Assembly (NCBI GenBank): GCA_032125735.1
Contig: JAQBBZ010000355.1
Coordinates: 1-26,666 of the forward strand
DNA from: Labilibaculum sp032125735
GTDB lineage: Bacteria; Bacteroidota; Bacteroidia; Bacteroidales; Marinifilaceae
Length of the DNA stretch: 26,666 bases
Reading direction: 5' to 3'
Below are positions 8,503-15,818 of this stretch, piece by piece. The notes below the pieces were generated by a model, which did no database searches, was not told the origin of the DNA, and saw only the letters and a program-made list of their open reading frames with translations. How positions within the stretch are numbered: position 1 is the stretch's first letter; every line of letters begins with the position of its first letter. Made by a program: the position numbers and the translations under genes.

Positions 8503-8862
8503 ATGGATTTCAAGATTGACAAGAAAGATGGTTATACCCTTGTACAGGTATTGAAAGACAAGTTGGATACTCATATTGCGCCTGCATTAAAATCAGAATT
8601 GGTTTTAATTTCAGGAAATGGTGAGAAAAGTATCCTCTTAGATTTAACTCCTTGTACATATTGTGATTCGTCTGGTCTTAGTGCAATTCTTGTAGCCAAT
8701 AGGTTGTGTAAAAATGCCAATGGAACATTTGTTCTTCATGGCTTGCAGCCTGCCGTTGAAAGATTAGTTTCAATTTCTCAGTTGGATTCAGTTCTAAATA
8801 TTTCTTATAATATGGACGATGCTGTTTCAACGATGAAAGGTCAAATTGAATTAAACAAATAG
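8503..8862 (+). CDS. STAS-domain protein (anti-sigma factor antagonist type)
   Basis: Small single-domain STAS protein of 119 residues, the SpoIIAA/RsbV fold used in partner-switching regulation. The phosphorylatable Ser sits in the conserved CDSSGLSAI motif (about 54-62), followed by the usual helix and FVLHGLQPAVERLV. No anti-sigma kinase or cognate sigma factor lies beside it, so the partner is unknown. It is between rpsA (17 nt gap) and rnz (3 nt gap, GTG start), so it is likely co-transcribed with both. A terminator hairpin starts 66 nt past its stop, inside rnz. Confidence 0.88.
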   Translation: MDFKIDKKDGYTLVQVLKDKLDTHIAPALKSELVLISGNGEKSILLDLTPCTYCDSSGLSAILVANRLCKNANGTFVLHGLQPAVERLVSISQLDSVLNISYNMDDAVSTMKGQIELNK

Positions 8863-8865
8863 TTT

Positions 8866-9795
8866 GTGAAATTTGAGGTGACAATCTTGGGCAGTAATTC
8901 TGCTTTACCAACTACCAAAAGATTCCCAACCGCTCAAGTACTCAATGTACTTGAGCGGTTTTTTTTAATAGATTGTGGTGAGGGAACACAAATTCAAATG
9001 AAGCGGTTCCGAATTCCTATGAGCCGTATCAATCATATTCTCATTTCACACATGCATGGTGATCATATCTTCGGATTGATTGGTTTGCTTTCTACTTTCT
9101 CGCTTCAGGGGCGAAAATCGGATCTTCATATTTATGGACATAGTAAATTGGAAAAACTGATTAGTTTTCAATTGGAATTGCTGGAGACTAAATTGAATTA
9201 CGTGATTTTTCACCATACTATTTTCGGAACGGACATACAGACTTTGTTCGAGGATGATTCTGTGATTGTACAATCTTTTCCATTAAAACATGGAGCAATG
9301 CCTTGTGCCGGATTTTTGTTTAAAGAAAAGGAGAGACTTCGAACCTTAAAAACGGATATGCTCAACTTTTATAATATACCTATTAAAAATAGACAGGCAA
9401 TTAAGCAAGGGGAGGATTATGTTCGTGAAGATGGAGAGGTAATTTCAAATAAAAAATTGACAAAAGACCCATCAAAGGGCAGAAGTTATGCTTTTTGTAC
9501 AGATACAGCTTACCTTCCAAAAATTGCACCAATAATTCAAGCCGTTGATTTGTTGTATCATGAAGCAACATTTTTAAAGTCGGAAGAAAAAAGAGCAAAG
9601 AAAACATATCATTCAACAGCGGAACAGGCAGCCCAAATTGCCGAAGAGGCTAAAGTGAAGAAACTACTAATTGGTCATTTTTCTGCTCGTTTTGAGGATC
9701 TAACGGAACATTTAAAAGAGGCGAAAGAAATTTTCCCAAATACGGCTCTTGCCGAAGATGGAAAAAAGTTTTCTGTAGAACTTGATCGGGATTAA
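8866..9795 (+). CDS. rnz: Ribonuclease Z (tRNA 3' processing endonuclease)
   Basis: Metallo-beta-lactamase-fold endonuclease that trims tRNA 3' trailers. It has 309 residues, the normal bacterial length. VTILGSNSALPT is at 5-16 and FLIDCGEGTQIQ at 33-44. The zinc motif HMHGDH is at about 62-67, and the further metal ligands appear in LKHGAMPC, FCTDTAY and IGHFSARF. The exosite-type region lies between about 145 and 205. The start is a GTG 3 nt after the STAS stop. The conserved N-terminal block begins immediately, so a later ATG would remove essential sequence. Codons 21-34 are overlaid by a full terminator-like hairpin and T-tract. Confidence 0.94.
   Translation: MKFEVTILGSNSALPTTKRFPTAQVLNVLERFFLIDCGEGTQIQMKRFRIPMSRINHILISHMHGDHIFGLIGLLSTFSLQGRKSDLHIYGHSKLEKLISFQLELLETKLNYVIFHHTIFGTDIQTLFEDDSVIVQSFPLKHGAMPCAGFLFKEKERLRTLKTDMLNFYNIPIKNRQAIKQGEDYVREDGEVISNKKLTKDPSKGRSYAFCTDTAYLPKIAPIIQAVDLLYHEATFLKSEEKRAKKTYHSTAEQAAQIAEEAKVKKLLIGHFSARFEDLTEHLKEAKEIFPNTALAEDGKKFSVELDRD
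8928..8966 (+). terminator. Intrinsic-terminator-like hairpin inside the rnz coding sequence
   Basis: Perfect 13-bp inverted repeat AACCGCTCAAGTA / TACTTGAGCGGTT with a 7-nt loop, followed by eight T (8959-8966). It lies in frame over rnz codons 21-34, encoding the conserved block around QVLNVLERFF. It has every sequence feature of a rho-independent terminator in the plus orientation. It could stop rpsA-STAS transcription before most of rnz, or act as a translation-sensitive attenuator. Terminating activity is inferred only. Confidence 0.7.
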
Positions 9796-9819
9796 TCATC
9801 TTCAATCAAGTTTTTTTTT
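9779..9819 (+). terminator. Possible terminator at the end of rnz
   Basis: Inverted repeat AACTTGAT / ATCAAGTT, 8 bp with a long 18-nt loop, spans the rnz stop codon and runs into a tract of nine T (9811-9819). Weaker than the other hairpins in the window because of the large loop. Confidence 0.45.
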
Positions 9820-9856
9820 ACTTTAGCAGTTCATAAAATTTAAAACAGACACACAA

Positions 9857-11104
9857 ATGAAGCGATTACTATTTATTGGCGTTGCTTTTGCCCTTTGCTC
9901 ATCGGCAATGGGACAGCAAAAGAAGGATAAATCAAATTTTCAGGAGTATAAACCTGGTTATTATCAAAATTCAATACTGAAAGACATCCGTAACGTGGAT
10001 GAACAGTTGGAAAGTAAAGATCTAGACAAGAAATTCTTCATGGATCAGAGTTCTTATGAATTGCCGAATAAAGTATCATTGTACAAAGATAATACTGAAT
10101 GGGCACAGCCGACTCTTTCTCAGGGTAATACAGGGACATGCTGGTGTTTTTCTACCACGTCTTTTTACGAGTCGGAAGTGTATCGTTTGCACAAAAAAGA
10201 AGTGAAGATTTCGGAACTATATACTGTGTATTGGGAATATGTTGAAAAGGCCCGTCGCTTTATTCAAGAAAGAGGTGATTCTCATTTTGAAGAAGGTGCT
10301 GAAGGTAACTCGGTTGCAAGAATGTGGAAAGAATATGGAGCTTGTCCTCAAAGTGAGTTTTCAGGCCTATTAAATGACCGTAAATTCCATACACATGAAA
10401 AAATGTATAAGGAGATGATGGCTTTTTTGAATGGATTAAAGCAAAGTAATGCATGGAATGAGCTAGAAGCTCTTTCAACAATTAAGTCGATCATGAATCA
10501 TTATTTAGGCACACCGCCTTCAAAATTTATTGTTGAAGGAAAGGAATATACTCCACAAACTTACCTTGCGGAGTACTTGAAGTTAGATATGGACAATTAT
10601 GTTGAGATACTTTCCTACAAACAAGAGTCGTATTGGCAACAAGTAGAATACAAGGTAGAGGACAACTGGTGGCATTCTAAAGAGTATTACAACGTTCCGC
10701 TAGAAGACTATATGAAGGCAGTGAAGAAAGCCGTTCGTGATGGTTATACAATGAGTATTGGTGGTGATGTTTCTGAGGCAGGATTTTTAAGAACAACTAA
10801 TTGTGCAATGGTGCCTTCCTTTGATATTCCTTCGGAATATATTAACGAAGATGCCCGTCAATTCCGTTTTTCTAATGGTTCGACTACAGATGATCACGGA
10901 ATGCATTTGATAGGGTATTATGTTGATAAGAATGGTAAGGATTGGTATTTGATTAAAGATTCAAGTTCGGGATCAAGAGATATTAATGAAAATTCAGCTG
11001 AGTTTGGTTACTATTTCTTCCATGAAGATTACGTGAAACTAAAAATGATGGGTTTCACAGTTCATAAAGATGCTGTAAAAGATCTCTTGAAAAAATTTAA
11101 ATAA
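9857..11104 (+). CDS. Secreted C1-family (papain/bleomycin-hydrolase-like) cysteine peptidase
   Basis: Cysteine peptidase related to aminopeptidase C/bleomycin hydrolase. It has 415 residues. A signal peptide (MKRLLFIGVAFALCSSAMG, then QQ) indicates export, unlike cytoplasmic PepC. The nucleophile Cys95 lies in SQGNTGTCWCFST, with the oxyanion Gln six residues before it. The catalytic His is probably H347 in DDHGMHLIGYY. The position expected to hold the third catalytic residue (N-S-W in papains) reads K-D-S-S-S-G, so Asp368 replaces Asn and Ser replaces Trp. It may be a variant enzyme or have reduced activity. The substrate is unknown. A strong terminator follows 8 nt after the stop. The box TACTTTAG just upstream (9819-9826) is an imperfect -7 candidate. 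Confidence 0.85.
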   Translation: MKRLLFIGVAFALCSSAMGQQKKDKSNFQEYKPGYYQNSILKDIRNVDEQLESKDLDKKFFMDQSSYELPNKVSLYKDNTEWAQPTLSQGNTGTCWCFSTTSFYESEVYRLHKKEVKISELYTVYWEYVEKARRFIQERGDSHFEEGAEGNSVARMWKEYGACPQSEFSGLLNDRKFHTHEKMYKEMMAFLNGLKQSNAWNELEALSTIKSIMNHYLGTPPSKFIVEGKEYTPQTYLAEYLKLDMDNYVEILSYKQESYWQQVEYKVEDNWWHSKEYYNVPLEDYMKAVKKAVRDGYTMSIGGDVSEAGFLRTTNCAMVPSFDIPSEYINEDARQFRFSNGSTTDDHGMHLIGYYVDKNGKDWYLIKDSSSGSRDINENSAEFGYYFFHEDYVKLKMMGFTVHKDAVKDLLKKFK

Positions 11105-11112
11105 TTTCCAGA

Positions 11113-11142
11113 CCCCTAAGTAAGCTTAGGGGTTTTGTTTTA
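11113..11142 (+). terminator. Intrinsic terminator after the C1 peptidase gene
   Basis: Perfect 8-bp stem CCCCTAAG / CTTAGGGG with TAAG loop, followed by TTTTGTTTT. It lies 8 nt after the stop codon and only 14 nt before the SemiSWEET start. Confidence 0.85.
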
Positions 11143-11155
11143 ACTGAATTGAATA

Positions 11156-11416
11156 ATGGAAACTAGCTTTGTATCTATTTTAGGTTTTGTTGCTGCTTTT
11201 TGTACTACAGTATCCTTTGTCCCGCAAGCATTACGTGTGATTAAAACTAAACACACGAAAGATTTGTCTTTGGCAATGTATTCCCTGTTAAATATTGGAA
11301 TCATTTTATGGTTGATTTATGGCGTAATGATAGACGCTTGGCCAATTATAATCGCAAATACAATTACCCTTAGTCTGACCTTAGTAATTTTGGGTTTGAA
11401 GATAAAGTACAAGTAG
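11156..11416 (+). CDS. SemiSWEET-family sugar transporter
   Basis: Small integral membrane protein of 86 residues with three predicted transmembrane helices (about 6-24, 38-57, 62-82). This is one triple-helix bundle that would work as a homodimer. The PQ-loop signature SFVPQALRVIKTKHTKDLS is at about 20-38. Bacterial SemiSWEETs move mono- or disaccharides down a gradient, but the substrate cannot be told from sequence. The ATG at 11156 follows the upstream terminator closely, so expression depends on a promoter overlapping that hairpin or on readthrough. No clear promoter was seen. Confidence 0.9.
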   Translation: METSFVSILGFVAAFCTTVSFVPQALRVIKTKHTKDLSLAMYSLLNIGIILWLIYGVMIDAWPIIIANTITLSLTLVILGLKIKYK

Positions 11417-11461
11417 ATTTACAATCATTTGATTTTTAAGTAGCGTATTCAATTAATGTAG

Positions 11462-11490
11462 TTTGTGAGAACAAAATTTGTATATCTTTG
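11462..11490 (+). promoter_or_regulatory. Predicted promoter of guaA
   Basis: TTTG (11462-11465), 17-nt spacer, then TATCTTTG (11483-11490). Both elements match the Bacteroidota consensus exactly, the best promoter match in the window. The leader to the guaA ATG is about 40 nt. No guanine riboswitch-like structure was recognised in it. Confidence 0.75.
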
Positions 11491-11536
11491 TACGCCAAAT
11501 AGGATTACTGAACAACCCTTCAATTTATAGATTTTT

Positions 11537-13069
11537 ATGCAGGAAAAAATTCTGATTTTAGATTTTGGCTCACAATATACACAGTTGATCGCCAGACGAG
11601 TACGTGAATTAAACGTTTATTGTGAAATTCATCCTTTTAATAATCCTCCGGTTATCGACGAATCGATTAAAGGAGTTATTCTTTCAGGAAGTCCGTTTTC
11701 TGTTCGCGACGAAAAAGCTCCAATTCCAAATTTATCGGAAATAAAAGGTAAATTACCACTTCTTGGTGTTTGTTATGGTGCTCAACATTTAGCTCACTGT
11801 TTTGGTGGAGAAGTGATGGCTTCAAATAAGCGTGAATATGGTCGTGCTAACCTAACTTCTGTAGATAATAGCAACGCATTATTGAAAGGCGTTAGTTTGA
11901 ATTCACAAGTATGGATGTCGCATGGTGACACCATTGAAAGAATGCCTTCAAATTATAATGTAATTGCAAGTACTTCTGATGTAGAGAATGCTGCGTTTGC
12001 AATTGAAGGTGAGACAACCTACGGAATTCAGTTTCATCCTGAAGTGTATCATACAACAGAAGGAAGTATTCTGTTAAAGAATTATATCGTAGATATTTGT
12101 GGTTGTCACCAGAACTGGACACCAGATGCATTTGTTGAAACAACTGTTGCTGAGTTAAAAGAAAAACTGGGGGATGATAGAGTTATTCTTGGCTTATCGG
12201 GAGGTGTTGATTCAACAGTAGCTGCTATGTTAGTTCACAAAGCAATCGGCAAAAATCTGTATTGTATTTTTGTTGATAATGGCTTGTTGCGTAAGAATGA
12301 GTTTACTGATGTGTTAAAGAAATATGAAACCTTAGGATTGAATGTGATTGGTGTTGATGCTGGCGAGAAATTTATTTCTGCTTTGGCTGGAGTTACCGAT
12401 CCTGAAACTAAGCGAAAAATAATAGGTAATGCTTTTATTGAGGTTTTCGATGCAGAATCTCATAAAGTTGAAAATGCTAAGTGGCTAGGACAAGGTACTA
12501 TTTACCCTGATGTTATTGAATCAGTATCAGTAAATGGAGGTCCGTCTCAGACCATTAAGTCTCACCATAATGTTGGTGGATTGCCTGATTTTATGAAATT
12601 AAAGGTGGTAGAACCTTTGAAGTTGCTTTTTAAAGATGAGGTTCGAAGAGTAGGAAGAAGTCTGGGACTTGAAGATAAATTCATTAGTCGTCATCCATTT
12701 CCAGGGCCAGGTTTAGGTATTCGTATTTTAGGAGATGTAACAGCTGAAAAAGTTAGAATTCTTCAAGAGGTTGATCATATCTTTATCTCAGGATTGATAG
12801 AAGAAGGATTGTATGATGAAGTTTGGCAAGCAGGAGCGATGTTGTTGCCAGTTCAGTCTGTTGGAGTAATGGGAGATGAGAGAACTTACGAAAGTGTTGT
12901 TGCCTTGAGAGCTGTTGGTTCAACTGACGGGATGACAGCAGACTGGTCACATTTACCATATGAATTTCTTGCGAAAATTTCGAACAAGATTATTAATGGA
13001 GTGAAAGGTGTTAACAGAGTTGTTTATGACATAAGTTCAAAACCACCAGCAACTATCGAATGGGAATAA
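11537..13069 (+). CDS. guaA: GMP synthase (glutamine-hydrolysing)
   Basis: Aminates XMP to GMP with ATP and glutamine, the last step of guanine nucleotide synthesis. It has 510 residues, full length. The N-terminal class-I glutamine amidotransferase has Cys79 in GVCYGAQ and the His-Glu pair in QFHPEVYHT. The ATP pyrophosphatase domain starts with the PP-loop GLSGGVDSTVAAM near 219. The C-terminal dimerisation domain has RHPFPGPGLGIRILG and ends in SKPPATIEWE, the typical family terminus. Monocistronic, with its own strong promoter and terminator. Confidence 0.98.
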   Translation: MQEKILILDFGSQYTQLIARRVRELNVYCEIHPFNNPPVIDESIKGVILSGSPFSVRDEKAPIPNLSEIKGKLPLLGVCYGAQHLAHCFGGEVMASNKREYGRANLTSVDNSNALLKGVSLNSQVWMSHGDTIERMPSNYNVIASTSDVENAAFAIEGETTYGIQFHPEVYHTTEGSILLKNYIVDICGCHQNWTPDAFVETTVAELKEKLGDDRVILGLSGGVDSTVAAMLVHKAIGKNLYCIFVDNGLLRKNEFTDVLKKYETLGLNVIGVDAGEKFISALAGVTDPETKRKIIGNAFIEVFDAESHKVENAKWLGQGTIYPDVIESVSVNGGPSQTIKSHHNVGGLPDFMKLKVVEPLKLLFKDEVRRVGRSLGLEDKFISRHPFPGPGLGIRILGDVTAEKVRILQEVDHIFISGLIEEGLYDEVWQAGAMLLPVQSVGVMGDERTYESVVALRAVGSTDGMTADWSHLPYEFLAKISNKIINGVKGVNRVVYDISSKPPATIEWE

Positions 13070-13113
13070 AACACCACCGTAAAGGCTAAAAAATATAGCT
13101 ATATATAAATTGC

Positions 13114-13154
13114 AACGCAATATCTTCGATTGAAGGTATTGCGTTTTTTTTTTT
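13114..13154 (+). terminator. Intrinsic terminator after guaA
   Basis: Long stem AACGCAATATCTTC / GAAGGTATTGCGTT with one T-G wobble and loop GATT, followed by 11 T (13144-13154). It lies between the convergent guaA and Hpt genes. Confidence 0.85.
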
Positions 13155-13168
13155 ACTTTGAAGAGATG

Positions 13169-13918
13169 TTAGATTTTAAATTGATCTAGGTTGGCAAGGT
13201 AAAACTCTCGGGCATTCTCAATGTCAGCAATTAATTGATCTAATTTTTGAAGGGATAATTCCTGATCCTTATCTAAAATATGTTTTTCTAATTCGATGAT
13301 GGTGGTTCGTGCTTCCTCCATGGAGAAATTTGCGAGTACTCCTTTCAGTTTATGTGCTGCATCTTTTGCAAGTTTAAAATCGCCATTTGTTAAAGGTACT
13401 TTGATATCTTGAATTCGAGCATCTCGAATTTCAAAAAACTTGACGAAAACTGTTTGTATAAACTCACGATTGTTATCAACTCGAACAAAAAGATCTTTAA
13501 AATTAATAATAACGGCTTTCTTGTCACCTCTTTTAGCTTCAATTGGTAATTCTATGAGTTTCAATATTAGTGATTTTAAATTGAGAGTATCAGGGAAAAA
13601 AAGTAGTTTGTTATCCTTGCAGATCTGTTCTTCCTCTAAATTAGTAGTAATAATAAGAAGCTTAATTTTTTTTGGTGTACTATTTGCATAGTAACTTTTA
13701 ATGGATTGAAGGGATTGATTTAATTCGATAGAATTTTGATCATTTAATTGGTATTTTGAAATTATTAAATCAAAATTTTCTTCGATGATTAATTCGATTG
13801 CTTCCTGTCCTGTGTTACAATTTTTAAAAGCGATTTGAGTCATTGATTCAATGTTCAATGAATTATTAAAGCCAATTAAAAGTATGTTCGATTTATGTTC
13901 CATGTTTGTATTGTTCAA
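13169..13918 (-). CDS. Pseudo-receiver plus histidine phosphotransfer (Hpt) domain protein
   Basis: Two-domain signalling protein of 249 residues. Residues about 10-125 have the periodicity of a response-regulator receiver (NILLIG, FDLIISKYQL, KLLIITTN). The key acids are missing: the phospho-acceptor Asp position reads Lys55 and the beta-1 acidic pair is absent, so it should not be phosphorylated. Residues about 140-245 form an Hpt four-helix domain with the phosphorylatable His189 in DAAHKLKGVLANF. It probably relays phosphate from a hybrid kinase encoded elsewhere. No kinase or true response regulator is adjacent. The start could be the first ATG (13918) or Met6 (13903). The gene is divergent from the S41 protease. 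Confidence 0.8.
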   Translation of the reverse strand: MNNTNMEHKSNILLIGFNNSLNIESMTQIAFKNCNTGQEAIELIIEENFDLIISKYQLNDQNSIELNQSLQSIKSYYANSTPKKIKLLIITTNLEEEQICKDNKLLFFPDTLNLKSLILKLIELPIEAKRGDKKAVIINFKDLFVRVDNNREFIQTVFVKFFEIRDARIQDIKVPLTNGDFKLAKDAAHKLKGVLANFSMEEARTTIIELEKHILDKDQELSLQKLDQLIADIENAREFYLANLDQFKI

Positions 13919-13921
13919 TAC

Positions 13922-13950
13922 TTTTAGTTCTTATAAAAATTGTATCTTTC
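13922..13950 (+). promoter_or_regulatory. Possible promoter of the S41 protease gene
   Basis: TATCTTTC (13943-13950) is one base off the -7 consensus TAnnTTTG. A TTTT lies 17 nt upstream at 13922-13925. The implied leader to the ATG at 14009 is about 50 nt and contains the palindrome TTTGCGCAAA. Confidence 0.35.
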
Positions 13951-13975
13951 GGGAACTTCTGGAATAAGGAATCAA

Positions 13976-13985
13976 TTTGCGCAAA
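13976..13985. repeat. Palindrome TTTGCGCAAA, copy 2
   Basis: Second copy of the palindrome (AATTTGCGCAAA), in the leader of the S41 protease gene and upstream of the divergent Hpt gene. A possible operator shared with copy 1, or a chance product of back-to-back TTTG/CAAA promoter motifs. Confidence 0.45.
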
Positions 13986-14008
13986 ATTTATTTAAAAGCA
14001 TAATTTAT

Positions 14009-15622
14009 ATGAGTAGTAAGAAATTATTTTTGAGGAACGTGGTTTCTATCTGTCTGGTCAGCCTGTTTATTTATGTCGGGGGATTAAAGGCTCAAACGGT
14101 GAAGAATCAAGCGATAAAATATCAAAATTTATTGGCGTTAATCGATGCGTTCTATGTTGATACGGTTAACCTTGAGCGTTTAACCGAAGATGCTGTTGTA
14201 AAAGTGTTGGCTGAATTAGATCCACATTCGGTTTATATCAGTAAAGATGAGATTCAGGAAATGAATGAACCATTGCAAGGAAGTTTCAGTGGAATTGGCA
14301 TTCAGTTTAATATTTTACGTGATACTTTAATGGTCGTAGCAACCATTCCTGGTGGTCCATCGGAAAAGGTAGGGCTTCGTGCCGGAGATCGAATATTGAA
14401 AATTGATAAAGAGAATGTTGCATCAATAGGATTGAAAAATAAAGATGTTCAGAAGAAGTTACGTGGGGATAAAGGAACATTGGTAAGCCTTGTGGTGAAA
14501 AGAAAAGATGAAAAAGAATTAATTGATTTTGTGATTACGCGAGATAATATTCCAATTTATAGTTTGGATGCATCTTATATGATTAACAAACAAATTGGGT
14601 ACATTAAGTTGAATCGATTTGCAGCAACAACTTCGGAAGAATTTCTGGAAGCTTTGATTAAATTAAAAGCTGAGAATATGAAGGATCTGATTCTCGACCT
14701 AAGAGGTAATGGAGGAGGATATATGCAAGCGGCAATAGAGATTGTTGATCAATTATTCGAATCAGACCGGTTGATTGTTTATACGAAAGGATTAACAAAT
14801 CCAAGACAGGAAAACATATCTACCGCAAAAGGCATTTTTAAAGTAGGGAAAGTTATTGTGCTTATTGATGAAGGGTCTGCTTCCGCATCGGAGATTGTAT
14901 CCGGTGCAATTCAGGATTGGGATAGAGGATTAATTCTTGGACGTAGATCTTTTGGAAAAGGTTTAGTTCAACGCCAGTTTCCGTTATCTGATGGTTCGAT
15001 GATTCGTTTAACCACAGCGCATTACTACACTCCAACAGGAAGATGTATTCAGAAGCCTTACGAGAAAGGTTTAAAAGATTATCACTTAGATATATTAAAC
15101 AGATACAAATCCGGCGAAATGATAAGTGCCGATAGTATTCACTTTCCTGATTCGCTAAAATATAATACATTGGTAGAAAAGAGAGTTGTGTATGGTGGTG
15201 GTGGTATTATGCCTGATATTTTCATGCCAATTGATACAACTGCCAATTTTAAATATTTTAATTTATTGGTTCGTAAAAATGTGGTTTATCCATTTGTTGT
15301 GAATTATATGGATTCAAACTTGGGTAAATTGAGAAATAAATATGCGAAATTCGAAGATTTTGATAAAAACTTTGAAGTGAGTGAAGAGATGCTTCAAGAG
15401 ATTGTTGCTATGGGGGAAAAAGAAGGGATTAAGAAAAATGAAGTGGATTATCTTGCTTCGGTTAATGATTTAAAACTTCATGTGAAAGCACTTCTTGCCA
15501 GAGATTTGTGGGAAAGTTCGGAGTATTACAAGGTCGTAAATAAGAATAATGATTTTATTAAAAAGGCTGTAGAAGTACTGAGTAATCCCAAAATTTATCT
15601 CAAAGAATTAGCAAACGAATAA
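14009..15622 (+). CDS. S41-family C-terminal processing protease (secreted, PDZ-containing)
   Basis: Periplasmic or outer-envelope Ser/Lys protease of the CtpA/Tsp family, which recognises substrate C-termini through its PDZ domain. The ATG at 14009 gives 537 residues with a signal peptide (basic start, hydrophobic NVVSICLVSLFIYVGGL, cleavage after KAQ). A TTG start at 13940 would add a non-signal extension and overlap the promoter. The PDZ domain is at about 95-180 (GSFSGIGIQF, GLRAGDRILKID). The protease core contains DLRGNGGGY and the dyad Ser292 (GSASASE) and Lys317 (SFGKGLVQ). The 25-residue spacing matches Tsp. The C-terminal helical tail (about 410-537) is unassigned. A strong terminator follows. 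Confidence 0.93.
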   Translation: MSSKKLFLRNVVSICLVSLFIYVGGLKAQTVKNQAIKYQNLLALIDAFYVDTVNLERLTEDAVVKVLAELDPHSVYISKDEIQEMNEPLQGSFSGIGIQFNILRDTLMVVATIPGGPSEKVGLRAGDRILKIDKENVASIGLKNKDVQKKLRGDKGTLVSLVVKRKDEKELIDFVITRDNIPIYSLDASYMINKQIGYIKLNRFAATTSEEFLEALIKLKAENMKDLILDLRGNGGGYMQAAIEIVDQLFESDRLIVYTKGLTNPRQENISTAKGIFKVGKVIVLIDEGSASASEIVSGAIQDWDRGLILGRRSFGKGLVQRQFPLSDGSMIRLTTAHYYTPTGRCIQKPYEKGLKDYHLDILNRYKSGEMISADSIHFPDSLKYNTLVEKRVVYGGGGIMPDIFMPIDTTANFKYFNLLVRKNVVYPFVVNYMDSNLGKLRNKYAKFEDFDKNFEVSEEMLQEIVAMGEKEGIKKNEVDYLASVNDLKLHVKALLARDLWESSEYYKVVNKNNDFIKKAVEVLSNPKIYLKELANE

Positions 15623-15633
15623 GTAAAGATACT

Positions 15634-15662
15634 AACCGGAAGTTCAACTTCCGGTTTTTTTT
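15634..15662 (+). terminator. Intrinsic terminator after the S41 protease gene
   Basis: Perfect 10-bp stem AACCGGAAGT / ACTTCCGGTT with TCA loop, followed by eight T (15655-15662). Confidence 0.88.
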
Positions 15663-15683
15663 ATTAATATCTTCTTAAAAGCC

Positions 15684-15713
15684 TATGTTTTTAAGTGCTA
15701 AAGATTAATTTTG
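15684..15713 (+). promoter_or_regulatory. Predicted promoter of the THUMP methyltransferase gene
   Basis: TAATTTTG (15706-15713) matches TAnnTTTG exactly. A TATG lies 18 nt upstream (15684-15687), 3 of 4 with the -33 consensus. The leader to the TTG start would be about 100 nt. A nine-codon ATG frame at 15750-15776 lies in it, but nothing supports it as a gene. Confidence 0.5.
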
Positions 15714-15818
15714 TACTCGAAATACGGATCGGAAGCTTTAGTTTTTGAAATGCATAAGGAATTGTTTTTCTTGTAACCGTTATTTGAAATGATTAAGAGA
15801 CATTAAAAAAAGATAGTT

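Noticed and set aside
11491..11536. Possible purine riboswitch before guaA
   Set aside because: The leader is only about 40 nt and has no aptamer-like stems.
13940..14008. TTG extension of the S41 protease
   Set aside because: It overlaps the -7 candidate and precedes a good signal peptide that starts at 14009.
15750..15776. Eight-residue ATG frame in the leader of the methyltransferase gene
   Set aside because: No repeated codons, attenuator hairpin or other sign of a leader peptide.
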